Of a stretch of 32,820 bases of DNA, positions 10,624-19,526 are shown in pieces; the stretch's first letter is position 1, and every line of letters begins with the position of its first letter. This DNA is from an uncultured Acidiferrobacteraceae bacterium (GTDB taxonomy: Bacteria; Pseudomonadota; Gammaproteobacteria; Acidiferrobacterales; SZUA-150): contig CAJVXY010000031.1 in the NCBI GenBank assembly GCA_913009895.1, positions 1 through 32,820 on the forward strand. The letters run 5' to 3'. Below the pieces are notes generated by a model, which was not told the origin of the DNA, made no database searches, and saw only the letters and a list, made by a program, of their open reading frames with translations. The position numbers were made by a program, and so were the translations under genes.

Positions 10624-11169
10624 TTAATGATTAATTTGAGAAGAAAGTTCCTGCAGGTAACCGGTGACCGAACCATCGATCACTAAATCACCTGCCCGTA
10701 TGACGACACCACCCACCAAAGACTTGTCTATGTGGGAAACGATCTTGACCTCGCGGCCAAGTTTCTTTTTTAGTGCGTCACTAATATTCTTGATTTGGTC
10801 TTTGGCCAGCTCGTAAGCAGAAATTACTTCTGCCTCAATGCTGCCTTCATGCTCTGCCTTGTAAATTTCAAATAATTCTGAAATTTCAGGTAGCAGGGTC
10901 AATCGGCCATTTTCCAGTAAAAGATGCACCAGGTTGGCGCCATCTTTATTTAATTTTTTTCCGGCGGACCCAATAACGAGATCTGCAATATCCTTGCGCT
11001 CAATCTCCGGGTTACTGGACAGGTTAATCACGTCCTGGTTGGCACCAAAACCAGCCAGTAAAAATAATTGCTCAGACCAGGTCTTTAGCTGATCACCCGC
11101 ATCGTTTTCCAGGGCCATCTGGAAGACGGCTTCAGCATAGGGTCGTGCCAGTGTTTTACGTTCGGCCAA
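10624..11169 (-). CDS. atpH: F1Fo ATP synthase delta subunit (TTG start)
   Basis: Peripheral-stalk subunit linking the alpha subunit to the b dimer. The protein has 181 residues, opening AERKTLARPYAEAVFQMA after the start codon and ending in the conserved beta-strand segment VGGVVIRAGDLVIDGSV. The only start giving the full conserved N-terminus is TTG at 11169-11167. It is supported by AAGGGA about 7 bases upstream, which lies just after the atpF stop. A weak start codon with a good ribosome-binding site, 12 bases after atpF, suggests translation is coupled to atpF. Confidence 0.96.
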   Translation of the reverse strand: MAERKTLARPYAEAVFQMALENDAGDQLKTWSEQLFLLAGFGANQDVINLSSNPEIERKDIADLVIGSAGKKLNKDGANLVHLLLENGRLTLLPEISELFEIYKAEHEGSIEAEVISAYELAKDQIKNISDALKKKLGREVKIVSHIDKSLVGGVVIRAGDLVIDGSVTGYLQELSSQINH

Positions 11170-11181
11170 TGGCTTATCCCT

Positions 11182-11652
11182 TTACAGTTGCGCGACCAGG
11201 TTGTCGACCATTTTTGCATGGGCCTTGGCATCAACTTCTTTTTCGAGAATTTTTGATGCGCCTACAATGGCCAGGTCAGCAACACTTTTACGTAATTCTT
11301 CCCGGGCACGATTTACTTCCTGTTCAATATCGCTCTGGGCGCCGGCAACAATTCGCTCTGCCTCTACCTTGGCATGGTCCTTGGCTTCGTCAACTATCTC
11401 ACCGGCACGTTTTTCAGCGTGGTTAATAATTTCGGCCGCTTTGCCCTTGGCTTCTTTCAACTTGGTGACAACGCGTTTTTCTGCCAGGTCAAGATCATGT
11501 TTGCCCTTTTCACCCGCAGCCAGTCCGTCCGCAATTAATTTTTTGCGATCGACCAGGGCGCCCATAATGGGGGGCCAGACAAATTTCAGACAAAACCAGA
11601 CAAAAAAGAAAAATGTAATGCTTTGCCCAATTAGCGTTAGGTTAATGTTCAT
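11182..11652 (-). CDS. atpF: F1Fo ATP synthase b subunit
   Basis: Membrane-anchored peripheral stalk. The 156 residues begin MNINLTLIGQSITFFFFVWF, a single membrane helix with its short periplasmic start, followed by the KFVWPP turn conserved in gammaproteobacterial AtpF. A long charged, heptad-like helix rich in Ala, Glu, Lys and Arg runs to the C-terminus (KAHAKMVDNLVAQL). It lies between atpE (27-base spacer) and atpH. Normal length. Confidence 0.97.
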   Translation of the reverse strand: MNINLTLIGQSITFFFFVWFCLKFVWPPIMGALVDRKKLIADGLAAGEKGKHDLDLAEKRVVTKLKEAKGKAAEIINHAEKRAGEIVDEAKDHAKVEAERIVAGAQSDIEQEVNRAREELRKSVADLAIVGASKILEKEVDAKAHAKMVDNLVAQL

Positions 11653-11679
11653 AACGGAACCTTATTTGTAATTTAAAGT

Positions 11680-11928
<249 letters not shown>

Positions 11929-11983
11929 CTAAAATTCAAAAATAGTTAAGTAAAATTAATTCTTCAAAATGTTCTGTATTGTT

Positions 11984-12886
<903 letters not shown>

Positions 12887-12969
12887 TTAGTCCGAAAAAA
12901 TCTATAATACTTTAAAATACTTTCAGCATTGCACCAGTTAATCCCCGGATAATAAAAACAGCGGTTTAT

Positions 12970-13347
12970 TCAATCCCTTTGAAACAAAGGCGATAAATAT
13001 CCCAGCTGGGCAATGGCAAATGCCAATATCATGTGAATTGCCGGTAATTTCAGCAACCCAATCCCTAGTGCAAATGCAAAAATCACAATCAGAAATCTTA
13101 ACGTTGTGCCTGCATACAGTGCCGCAAGACCCGCCCTGGGCTGCTGGTAGGCCAGTCTGCTGGCTCGTTGCAAACGACTGGCAGATACGAAACTGGCAGT
13201 AACTGCTATTAATGCACCGAATAAAGCTGAAATCATTGCTAACCAGCTCAGGGTAACCACATAAACAGCGAGGCTGGTGAAGACACCTAATCCGGCCTGT
13301 ACAAATATGATCCGTCGCGAAGTTGTTTGCAGTGATTGCTGCGGCAT
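12970..13347 (-). CDS. atpI: ATP synthase subunit I
   Basis: Small membrane protein that begins the atp operon and is thought to help assemble the c-ring or supply magnesium. The 125 residues have about four hydrophobic helices (AGLGVFTSLAVYVVTLSWL, MISALFGALIAVTASFV, LRFLIVIFAFALGIGLL, IHMILAFAIAQLGYL), with a basic loop RLQRASRLAYQQ between helices 2 and 3. The sequence is divergent, as usual for AtpI, so position in the operon is the main support. The operon promoter lies 118-146 bases upstream. Confidence 0.88.
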   Translation of the reverse strand: MPQQSLQTTSRRIIFVQAGLGVFTSLAVYVVTLSWLAMISALFGALIAVTASFVSASRLQRASRLAYQQPRAGLAALYAGTTLRFLIVIFAFALGIGLLKLPAIHMILAFAIAQLGYLSPLFQRD

Positions 13348-13464
13348 GATTCCAGTAGTTTTAAATGCCAGTATTTTTAACCGGTATTTTCAAAATGTCA
13401 GAACTAGTGAATATTGCCTTAAAACTCCGCTTTTTTAAGGCTTTAGAGCCTTACGGGCGCGCGA

Positions 13465-13493
13465 AGTATAAAGATAGCTCAGGCAGGGGTCAA
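13465..13493 (-). promoter_or_regulatory. Sigma70 promoter of the atp operon
   Basis: On the minus strand TTGACC (13493-13488) is followed after exactly 17 bases by TATACT (13470-13465), a close match to the -35 and -10 consensus. The next bases, TCGCGCGCC, form a very GC-rich discriminator, a feature of promoters under ppGpp/DksA (growth-rate) control. Downstream, the leader holds the small hairpin AAGGCT-CTAA-AGCCTT before atpI. This is the only strong promoter between the Sel1-like gene and atpI. Confidence 0.8.
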
Positions 13494-13582
13494 TATTTAT
13501 GGGCAGATAAGGGTGTGCTACTCGTACCAAAGTTAACCACCTGTAAATAGTGTGATTATTGGCGTAATCGCAGATAACACTT

Positions 13583-14119
13583 TTATTGGGCAGGTGTCTC
13601 AATCTCGGGCAGTAATTCGGTCTCGGGACCAAGATCTGGCAAGGGTTCCGGGCTTGTTTCACCGGTGGCCTGACCTGATTGTGCCGTTACCGGGTCGGGA
13701 TCCGTCGCCATTTCTACGACTGCAGGCGGATTGCCATTTTCGTTCCCGCCCTCCGCATAACCTTGCGGCTTGTAACCCGGGGTGGCGGTTGTTTCGCTTG
13801 AAAGGGAAGATAAAACAGCAAGATTTTTACTCAATTCGCGCGCTTCGCCAACTTCTGTGGGCAACATTTGTTTTTGTAAAACATCACTGCGCGCGGCAGC
13901 ACTTTGGTTGCCTTGTTCTGCCGACGCCAGGTACCAGGCCAGTGCCGGCACATTATTGCCCGGCATGTTAAAACCATATTGATAAAGAATGCCCATTTCC
14001 AGCTGTGCCTCGGGATTGCCTGCCTTGGCGGCCTGCAATACGTCATCGGGTCCGGTCCAGCCGTCTGCCATGACCGGGCCAAGCCAAAAACCAATAATGA
14101 TGACTAATAGAAATCTCAT
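13583..14119 (-). CDS. Exported Sel1-like repeat protein of unknown function
   Basis: The frame extends to 14158, but ATG at 14119 gives a proper signal peptide (MRFLLVIIIGFWLGPVMADG) and has AAGGAT upstream, so I choose it (178 residues). After cleavage, about residues 24-75 form one or two Sel1/TPR-like units: AAKAGNPEAQLEMGILYQYG, then ALAWYLASAEQGNQSAA. The C-terminal half is low-complexity, rich in Pro, Glu, Thr and Gly, and probably unstructured. Sel1 repeats mediate protein-protein contacts; the partner is unknown. It sits between parB and the atp operon, a position not usual in relatives I know, and is probably secreted to the periplasm. Confidence 0.65.
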   Translation of the reverse strand: MRFLLVIIIGFWLGPVMADGWTGPDDVLQAAKAGNPEAQLEMGILYQYGFNMPGNNVPALAWYLASAEQGNQSAAARSDVLQKQMLPTEVGEARELSKNLAVLSSLSSETTATPGYKPQGYAEGGNENGNPPAVVEMATDPDPVTAQSGQATGETSPEPLPDLGPETELLPEIETPAQ

Positions 14120-14209
14120 AACCAAATTATCCTTTGTTTGCGGGTAGATAGTCAACATTCTTAATATATAGTCTTAATATTGATCCGTGACCAGTCATTT
14201 TCATAAGCC

Positions 14210-14413
14210 GTCTATCTAATTTTTGCTGCTTTTATTACAAATATGGACAAAACAGGCAGTTTTCAGCCAAAAAACAGATGATTTTTCAGTAAAAACGGTG
14301 AAATTTTGGCGTTTTAGGCGGGTACTGCCTTTGCCCGGGTATATTTAATCGCAAATAACCTGAGACCTTTGTACGGGCAGTATTGGAAGGCAAGACTTTC
14401 GTGTAAAGGTCTC
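14210..14413 (-). mobile_element. Possible insertion-sequence end relic or MITE after parB
   Basis: Directly after the parB stop (14416) the minus strand reads GAGACCTTT (14413-14405). An exact inverted copy, AAAGGTCTC, reads on the same strand at 14370-14362, that is GAGACCTTT on the plus strand. Beyond it lies non-coding, A/T-tract-rich DNA with repeated TGAAAA(A/C)T-type phrases up to about 14210. The 9-bp ends resemble terminal inverted repeats of IS5-type elements as I remember them, but no transposase remnant or target duplication is visible. The whole 14120-14415 spacer is otherwise free of genes. Confidence 0.35.
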
Positions 14414-14415
14414 TA

Positions 14416-15279
14416 CTAACGGATATGGGCAAGTATGCCTTCCAACTCATCGGCGCTGTTAAAGTCAATGGTCAATTTACCACTACCGCCTTTGCCGGTC
14501 TGGATGCGCACTTTAGCGCCTAAAGTTCCAGAAATTTTTTCCTGCAAACGGCGGGTATCCGGATCCTGGGCCCGGCTGCTGGGTTTGCTTCTGGTGCCGG
14601 AATCGGCCAGCAGTTTGCGCACCAGACGCTCGGTTTCCCGGACGGACAAATCGTTAAAAACCACCTTCCGGGCGGCGTTACTTTGTTTACCACCGGTCAG
14701 GGCCAGCAATGCCCGGGCATGGCCCATGTCCAGTTTGCTTTCATCAACCAGTTGCCGGACATCATCGTTGAGACTTAACAACCGTAATAAATTCGAGACG
14801 GCTGCCCGGGACCGACCAACACTGTCAGCCACCTGCTGGTGGGTCATGCTGAATTCATCAATCAACCTTTGCAGGGCGCTGGCCTCTTCCATGGGATTGA
14901 GGTTCTCGCGCTGAATATTCTCAATCAGGGCAATTGCGATGGCTGCGTCATCGGGGATATTCCTGACTATTGCCGGGATCGTTTGCAACTCGGCCAGTTG
15001 GGCAGCCCGCCAGCGTCGCTCGCCAGCCACGATTTCAAAATCACCATTGGCCAGGGTCCGCACCACGATGGGCTGGACCACGCCCTGAACCCGAATCGAA
15101 TCGGCCAGTTCCTGCAAGGCCTCCTTATTCATGTGGTGGCGCGGTTGATACTTGCCGCGCTGTAACAAATCCACGGGAATGTGGCGTAATTCTTCTTTGC
15201 CGTTATCTGACATGGCCGACAAGCCATTCCCTAACAGGGCATCCAGTCCCCTTCCAAGACGAGGTTTCTTAGTTTTCAT
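14416..15279 (-). CDS. parB: Chromosome-partitioning protein ParB
   Basis: CTP-dependent DNA clamp that loads at parS sites near the origin and, with ParA, segregates chromosomes. The 287 residues have the basic N-terminus with RLGRGLDALLG (ParA contact), the ParB/Srx CTP-binding domain (NPM-type motifs; GERRWRAAQLA from residue 86; ENIQRENLNPMEEA), the helix-turn-helix at about 145-168 (MTHQQVADSVGRSRAAVSNL) and a C-terminal dimerisation segment (GKLTIDFNSADELEGILAHIR across two parts). It is 99 bases downstream of parA. I did not find a consensus parS palindrome in the window. Confidence 0.97.
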   Translation of the reverse strand: MKTKKPRLGRGLDALLGNGLSAMSDNGKEELRHIPVDLLQRGKYQPRHHMNKEALQELADSIRVQGVVQPIVVRTLANGDFEIVAGERRWRAAQLAELQTIPAIVRNIPDDAAIAIALIENIQRENLNPMEEASALQRLIDEFSMTHQQVADSVGRSRAAVSNLLRLLSLNDDVRQLVDESKLDMGHARALLALTGGKQSNAARKVVFNDLSVRETERLVRKLLADSGTRSKPSSRAQDPDTRRLQEKISGTLGAKVRIQTGKGGSGKLTIDFNSADELEGILAHIR

Positions 15280-15378
15280 ACTGCCCCTGCAAAATCATAT
15301 TTATCTAAAATTATATTTATCTTAAGTGTATTTTGTGTAGAAAATTCTGTGTTAGTTGTTATCAGCTAAAACTCAGTC

Positions 15379-16149
15379 TCAGGCGGCTTCCTGTTCCCGG
15401 CGCAATAATTCACCGGCCAGCGCCAGGTAGGCCTGTGCGCCTTTCGACTGAAGGTCATAACTGATGACGGGTTTGCCAAAACTGGGCGCCTCGGCCAGTC
15501 GGATATTTCGCGGAATAATGGTGCGATATAACTTATCGCCAAAATGGGCACGCAGTTGGGCCGACACTTCATTGGCCAGGTTATTACGCGGATCAAACAT
15601 GGTGCGTAACAAACCGGCAATTTGCAGGCCCGGATTCAGTGTTTGCCTGATCTTGGTAATAGTGTTGACCAGGGCCGATAAACCCTCAAGGGCATAGTAT
15701 TCACATTGCATTGGAATCAGCACCGCATTGGCCGCGACCAAAGCATTGACCGTCAACAGGTTGAGCGAGGGCGGGCAGTCAATCAGCACATAATCGTAAT
15801 TATTTTTGGCCGTTTCAATGGATTTTTGCAGGCAATGTTCGCGCCGCTCCACAGAAACAAGCTCAACCTCGGCACCTGATAAATTACTATTTGAAGGCAC
15901 AAGATCGTAACCACCGGCAACAGTAATACAGGTATCAACCATAGGCACCGATCCCAGTAACACTTCATAAATACCGGCTTCAATTTCATCTTTATTAACG
16001 CCGCTACCCATGGTCGCATTGCCCTGGGGATCGATATCAATTAATAAAACCTTGCGCTGGGTCTTGGCCAGTGATGCCGCCAGGTTAATACTGGTGGTGG
16101 TCTTGCCAACGCCGCCTTTTTGATTCGTTATCGCAATGATCTTGCCCAT
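15379..16149 (-). CDS. parA: Chromosome-partitioning ATPase ParA
   Basis: Walker-type ATPase that binds DNA non-specifically and pulls ParB-bound origins apart. The 256 residues show the deviant Walker A KGGVGKTT (residues 11-18, with both signature Lys), the A' motif LLIDIDPQGNATMGSG, and Walker B VLIDCPPSLNLLTVNAL. There is no N-terminal HTH extension, which marks it as the short chromosomal (Soj) type. It lies between rsmG and parB on the same strand, the usual rsmG-parA-parB order near oriC. Confidence 0.98.
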   Translation of the reverse strand: MGKIIAITNQKGGVGKTTTSINLAASLAKTQRKVLLIDIDPQGNATMGSGVNKDEIEAGIYEVLLGSVPMVDTCITVAGGYDLVPSNSNLSGAEVELVSVERREHCLQKSIETAKNNYDYVLIDCPPSLNLLTVNALVAANAVLIPMQCEYYALEGLSALVNTITKIRQTLNPGLQIAGLLRTMFDPRNNLANEVSAQLRAHFGDKLYRTIIPRNIRLAEAPSFGKPVISYDLQSKGAQAYLALAGELLRREQEAA

Positions 16150-16255
16150 GTTACCGGGGCCTCCTCTAAAACCCGTATTGCAAATTTTTACTTAAACTAC
16201 TTTACTGGATCGTGTTTTAGACCGTTTTTCAGGCCTTATTGCCGGTGAGTTTGTC

Positions 16256-16888
16256 TCACACTTTTTTTGTTGTTAACACGATAACATGTCGCTGACCTTC
16301 CGTGTCAGGGACAGACAATTTATTGCTTGATTCTACCCGGACAAATCCCGGTAATGTAGCCAGTTCTGCTTCCGGGTACTGGCCTTTCATGGCCAGCCAG
16401 CGAATATTCCCATGGGCTAAATGTGCCGTGCCCTGGATAAAATCTCCGAGGCTGGCAAATGCCCGGGACACCAGCGTATCGAATTTCTCTGCCGGTTGGA
16501 ATTTCTCTATACGTTCCTGAATGATTTCAACATTTTCCAGACCCAGGGAACCGCAAGTTTGCACCAAAAATCGTGTTTTTTTATGATTACTGTCCAAAAG
16601 CACAAAATGCACATCGGGCCGGGCCAGGGCCAATGGCAGGCCCGGCAGGCCGGCGCCAGTGCCAATATCCAGCACACGATTGCCTTCGAGAAATGGCAAA
16701 ACAGATAAACTATCCAGCAAATGGCGACTCACCATTGGCCTGATTTCTCGAACTGCGGTCAGGTTATAGGTTTTATTCCACTTGTGCAGTAGTTGTAAAT
16801 ATTGCACCAGCCGATCCTGGACAGGGGCATCTAACGATAAATGCATCTGCTCCAGGCCGACTTGCAGTAAGCGCTTTAAATCATCCAA
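16256..16888 (-). CDS. rsmG: 16S rRNA (guanine-N7) methyltransferase RsmG
   Basis: Methylates G527 (E. coli numbering) in the 530 loop of 16S rRNA using SAM. The 210 residues match the family. Visible motifs are LLHKWNKTYNLTAVR near residue 33, the SAM loop VLDIGTGAGLPGLPLALARP (72-91), LLDSNHKKTRFL, and VSRAFASLGDF. It begins 32 bases after the DUF302 gene and precedes parA by 106 bases. In many relatives rsmG directly follows mnmG; here six small genes intervene. Confidence 0.97.
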   Translation of the reverse strand: MDDLKRLLQVGLEQMHLSLDAPVQDRLVQYLQLLHKWNKTYNLTAVREIRPMVSRHLLDSLSVLPFLEGNRVLDIGTGAGLPGLPLALARPDVHFVLLDSNHKKTRFLVQTCGSLGLENVEIIQERIEKFQPAEKFDTLVSRAFASLGDFIQGTAHLAHGNIRWLAMKGQYPEAELATLPGFVRVESSNKLSVPDTEGQRHVIVLTTKKV

Positions 16889-16920
16889 TCTATGTTATTC
16901 ATTGCCTGAATGAACGATTT

Positions 16921-17382
16921 TTATTTTTTGGTTGCCTTATCCGTTAATTTTTTCAGGGCACCGGTCATTTTTTTGACTGTCTCAGCACGATCTTTAATCC
17001 CGTGGCGATCAGCAATATACTGGGGATCATTATAAGCCAGCCATACCTGGCCTTTTTCGTCTTGCCAGACCAGTGCTTTCATGGGCAGATCAATACCAGC
17101 AGTTTGGTTACTGGTAAACATGTGGCTGCCAAGCTTGGGATTACCGAAAATTAACAGTTCGGTTGGCCTTAAATCGATGCCCGCTTTTTTTGCGCCGGCG
17201 TCATGGCTCCAGCGGGTGACAATAGTAATGCCTTTTTTCTTGAGTACATTTTCCAGACGATCAAGGGTTACCTTGACACTAAAAGCGCTCTTCTTGATAA
17301 CCAGGCCAAGATGATTTCCACCCGCATGGGCCAAACCTGTAAACATCAACCCAATCACCAAACCTGCGATTATTTTTTTCAT
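16921..17382 (-). CDS. Secreted DUF302 protein
   Basis: 153-residue protein with a cleavable signal peptide (MKKIIAGLVIGLMFTGLAHA, residues 1-20). It then shows the DUF302 core: FSVKVTLDRLENVLKKKGIT, SHDAGAKKAGIDLRPTELLI, FGNPKLGSHMFTSNQTAGI, DLPMKALVWQDEKGQVWLAY. DUF302 domains are small, often periplasmic, and common in respiratory or sulfur-oxidising bacteria; their biochemical role is not settled. A strong ribosome-binding site (AGGAGG) lies 8 bases before the ATG. It is the first of three DUF302 domains in this window; the others are in the cytochrome cluster at 22825-24362. It is divergent from the DUF2914 gene across a 276-base spacer. Confidence 0.88.
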   Translation of the reverse strand: MKKIIAGLVIGLMFTGLAHAGGNHLGLVIKKSAFSVKVTLDRLENVLKKKGITIVTRWSHDAGAKKAGIDLRPTELLIFGNPKLGSHMFTSNQTAGIDLPMKALVWQDEKGQVWLAYNDPQYIADRHGIKDRAETVKKMTGALKKLTDKATKK

Positions 17383-17658
17383 TGCTTATTCCTCCTGTTG
17401 TAATTACGAGCGCCAGAAAACTATTAAAATTTTATTACGGATAGTGGGCCTTATCGCTCACTGTGAGTACCTGTTTAAACGAGGGCTCGACAATACCCCC
17501 AACATGTTTGCAAAACCAACATTTTATCATGCCAAATCTCCCCTTTGTCTCAAAGACCCTAGACAGTATTAATAAAGGGATTAACCTCAAGCTCCGCCTG
17601 AAATAATGGTATAAATCACGTCAATTACAGTCTTTTAGATAAGACAAGGAGGAGTATC

Positions 17659-18261
17659 TTGAAAACAATTCAAACCACACTGGTATTAGTACTGGGTCTG
17701 AGTATGTCCTTGGGCCTGGCAACAGCCTGGGCAGCTGATCCTATGATGTCAGACAAGGCCGATCATATGGACGGAAAACAAATGGATGGCAAACAAACTG
17801 CCACAGATAAAAGTACAGCAGAGGCATCGGCGCCGGAAATGATGGCAAATACCGGTACGGTCAGCCGGGCATCCTTTACCAGTGCCGTCGAGAATCGCGA
17901 ACCTACTGACCAGTTAAGCAGTATTAATAACAACCAGGGTGAAATTATGTATTTTACCGAACTGCGTGACATGGCCGGCCAATCTGTGACTCATCGCTGG
18001 GAACACAATGGCAAAGTGATGGCAGAAATACCCTTTAACGTTGGCGGTAATCGCTGGCGGGTTTATTCCAGTAAAAAATTGGACCCAAGCTGGACGGGAC
18101 CATGGAAAGCCTCTGTCATTAGTGCCAATGGTGAAACCATGAGCGTCAGTACCTTTAACTATGAGGCCGCGCCCCAGGCTGATGCACAGTCAGAGGCACA
18201 GTCAGAGGCACAGCCGGCTGCAGCAGAAGCCACGACTGAGTCACAGACGACGCCTCAGTAA
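17659..18261 (+). CDS. Exported DUF2914-containing protein
   Basis: 200-residue protein starting at TTG (17659), supported by AAGGAGG (17646-17652) six bases upstream. Residues 1-26 form a signal peptide (ALSLG-type core ending in WAA). A low-complexity Met/Asp/Lys linker with the repeated phrase MDGKQ follows. The DUF2914 domain spans about residues 68-178: RASFTSAVENREPTDQL, YFTELRDMAGQSVTHRWEHN, NVGGNRWRVYSSKKLDPSW, GPWKASVISANGE. The tail is encoded by a 12-bp tandem repeat (18184-18213; AQSE units). The function of DUF2914 is unknown; the Trp-rich core suggests a beta-sandwich that binds a ligand or polymer. It is monocistronic, closed by the terminator at 18287. Confidence 0.82.
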   Translation: MKTIQTTLVLVLGLSMSLGLATAWAADPMMSDKADHMDGKQMDGKQTATDKSTAEASAPEMMANTGTVSRASFTSAVENREPTDQLSSINNNQGEIMYFTELRDMAGQSVTHRWEHNGKVMAEIPFNVGGNRWRVYSSKKLDPSWTGPWKASVISANGETMSVSTFNYEAAPQADAQSEAQSEAQPAAAEATTESQTTPQ

Positions 18262-18286
18262 ATATTGTTACTGTAAAAATTGTTCT

Positions 18287-18332
18287 GGTGCCGGCCATTC
18301 CCTAAACAGGAATGCTGGCACCGTAACTTTTT
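18287..18332. terminator. Bidirectional Rho-independent terminator between convergent genes
   Basis: GGTGCCGGCCATTCC (from 18287) pairs with GGAATGCTGGCACC (18309-18322) with one mismatch and one bulge around a seven-base loop. A T5 run follows at 18328-18332 on the plus strand, and a run of A at 18276-18280 gives a T5 on the minus strand. It ends both the DUF2914 gene and the convergent membrane-protein gene. Confidence 0.85.
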
Positions 18333-18344
18333 GTTAGATAATCT

Positions 18345-18899
18345 CTATTTCCCTGTTTTCACTATTTGTCGCGCGAACCAGATAGCGACAAAAAGAATCA
18401 CCTGCCATTCCACAAGTAACAGGGACGTCCACAAGGCATCATCCGTACTTGCCGGGCTGGCGCCGTGTACGGTCTTGAAAAACCAACCGCCAAAAGCACC
18501 GGCCACCGTAAGGATCACAAGCAGTAAAAAAATGGCTTTACTGGTACGAACCGACCAAACCCAGATCAGGCCAACAGCGACACTGAGCCCACCCAGGGCC
18601 CCGGCCGCGGTAAACCGCATGGGGCTACCGTATTCATAGCCTATTTCCACCGCCAGTCGCCAACCGACAACACTGGCAGTTATCAGGATCAGCAGGGGTA
18701 AAAAAGTTTTTACATTAAAGCTGAATTTTCCACCGCTATGAACCAGGTAAATTGCCAGGCCCAGGATAAAGCCGGGGTAGATATTTATAACCCAGGTCAC
18801 GTTTGGCAAAAAATACTCGCCGGCCCAGGAAACCACACCCGAAATAACACCAGCGCCGATGTAAACCGGTAACCGGGAAAGATTATTAATCAAGCTCAT
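18345..18899 (-). CDS. Integral membrane protein of unknown function
   Basis: 184-residue hydrophobic protein with about five predicted membrane helices: near residues 10-30 (VYIGAGVISGVVSWAGEYF), 36-53, 66-82 (LPLLILITASVVGW), 95-115 (AAGALGGLSVAVGLIWVWS), 121-142 (AIFLLLVILTVAGAFGGWF) and a final one (LLLVEWQVILFVAIWFA). I recognise no family motif. It converges on the DUF2914 gene and has the GNAT gene 48 bases upstream on the same strand. The frame is clean and codon use resembles the core genes, so it is probably real. Confidence 0.7.
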   Translation of the reverse strand: MSLINNLSRLPVYIGAGVISGVVSWAGEYFLPNVTWVINIYPGFILGLAIYLVHSGGKFSFNVKTFLPLLILITASVVGWRLAVEIGYEYGSPMRFTAAGALGGLSVAVGLIWVWSVRTSKAIFLLLVILTVAGAFGGWFFKTVHGASPASTDDALWTSLLLVEWQVILFVAIWFARQIVKTGK

Positions 18900-18947
18900 A
18901 ATATTGGCCCTCGTGTATTCACGCCTTATTTAATTACTTTGGTTTGG

Positions 18948-19391
18948 TTACTTTGCTGTGCCTATAGACTTAATCATAGCAAAATGTGGAATCGAGACCT
19001 CCATAAATTCCTGGCCATCCTGTTTATAGCCGGTTTTTCGGTAAAAACCTGCGGCATCTTTACGGGCGTGAACAATTATTGTTTCCAGACCCGCTTGCTG
19101 TAATTCTTTTTCAGCATAATTTAACAGGACTCTGCCCACTCCCTGGTTTTGAAATTTTTCGTGAATGACCATTTGTCGCAATCGAACGCAGGTTTTATTT
19201 TTTTTAATTGCCACCACACAGCCAATGATATTGTCAGTATCGTCCATAATTACAAAATGCGGCCAGTCTTTTTCTTCGGCCGGGAAATCCTTTAAAAAAG
19301 GAAACCCGATCGGTTCCCGTAAAAATTCATTGCGCAGCTGGATCGCCTGCCAATGTTCACTGAAACCAAATGTAATTTTTCTGGTTTGCAA
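18948..19391 (-). CDS. GNAT-family N-acetyltransferase
   Basis: 147-residue acetyl-CoA-dependent N-acetyltransferase. Motif A is clear: VRLRQMVIHEKFQNQGVGRV, with the Q-x-x-G-x-G acetyl-CoA loop, followed by LLNYAEKELQQAG. Motif B has VHARKDAAGFYRKTGYKQDG. The substrate is unknown; the layout resembles small metabolite or ElaA-like acetyltransferases. The only start consistent with the fold is TTG at 19391, because an in-frame TGA lies two codons upstream; the ribosome-binding site is poor. If TTG is not used, the N-terminus would be lost, so expression could be weak. Confidence 0.82.
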   Translation of the reverse strand: MQTRKITFGFSEHWQAIQLRNEFLREPIGFPFLKDFPAEEKDWPHFVIMDDTDNIIGCVVAIKKNKTCVRLRQMVIHEKFQNQGVGRVLLNYAEKELQQAGLETIIVHARKDAAGFYRKTGYKQDGQEFMEVSIPHFAMIKSIGTAK

Positions 19392-19470
19392 AATTCAGGG
19401 CCTGAAATTTTTCAATGCCTGTCTGTCTTGATAATAATAAAGTAATACATAAACAATTACCGTTAACACT

Positions 19471-19495
19471 AAAAAGCCGGCTAATACCGGCTTTT
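19471..19495 (-). terminator. Rho-independent terminator of the globin gene
   Basis: AAAAGCCGG (19472-19480) and CCGGCTTTT (19487-19495) form a 9-bp perfect stem with a six-base loop. On the minus strand it ends in a T5 run. It lies 32 bases after the globin stop and separates that gene from the GNAT gene. Confidence 0.85.
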
Positions 19496-19526
19496 CAGGT
19501 TCAATGATATTTATTAAAATTCCCAC

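Noticed and set aside
13365-13550. Small plus-strand open frame upstream of atpI
   Set aside because: It covers the atp promoter on the opposite strand, has no ribosome-binding site and no recognisable sequence.
17383-17658. Promoter TATAAA at about 17610 for the DUF2914 gene
   Set aside because: No matching -35 at a suitable distance; too weak to annotate.
18184-18213. Tandem repeats as a CRISPR-like array
   Set aside because: The 12-bp units are in frame inside the DUF2914 gene without spacers; they encode AQSE repeats.
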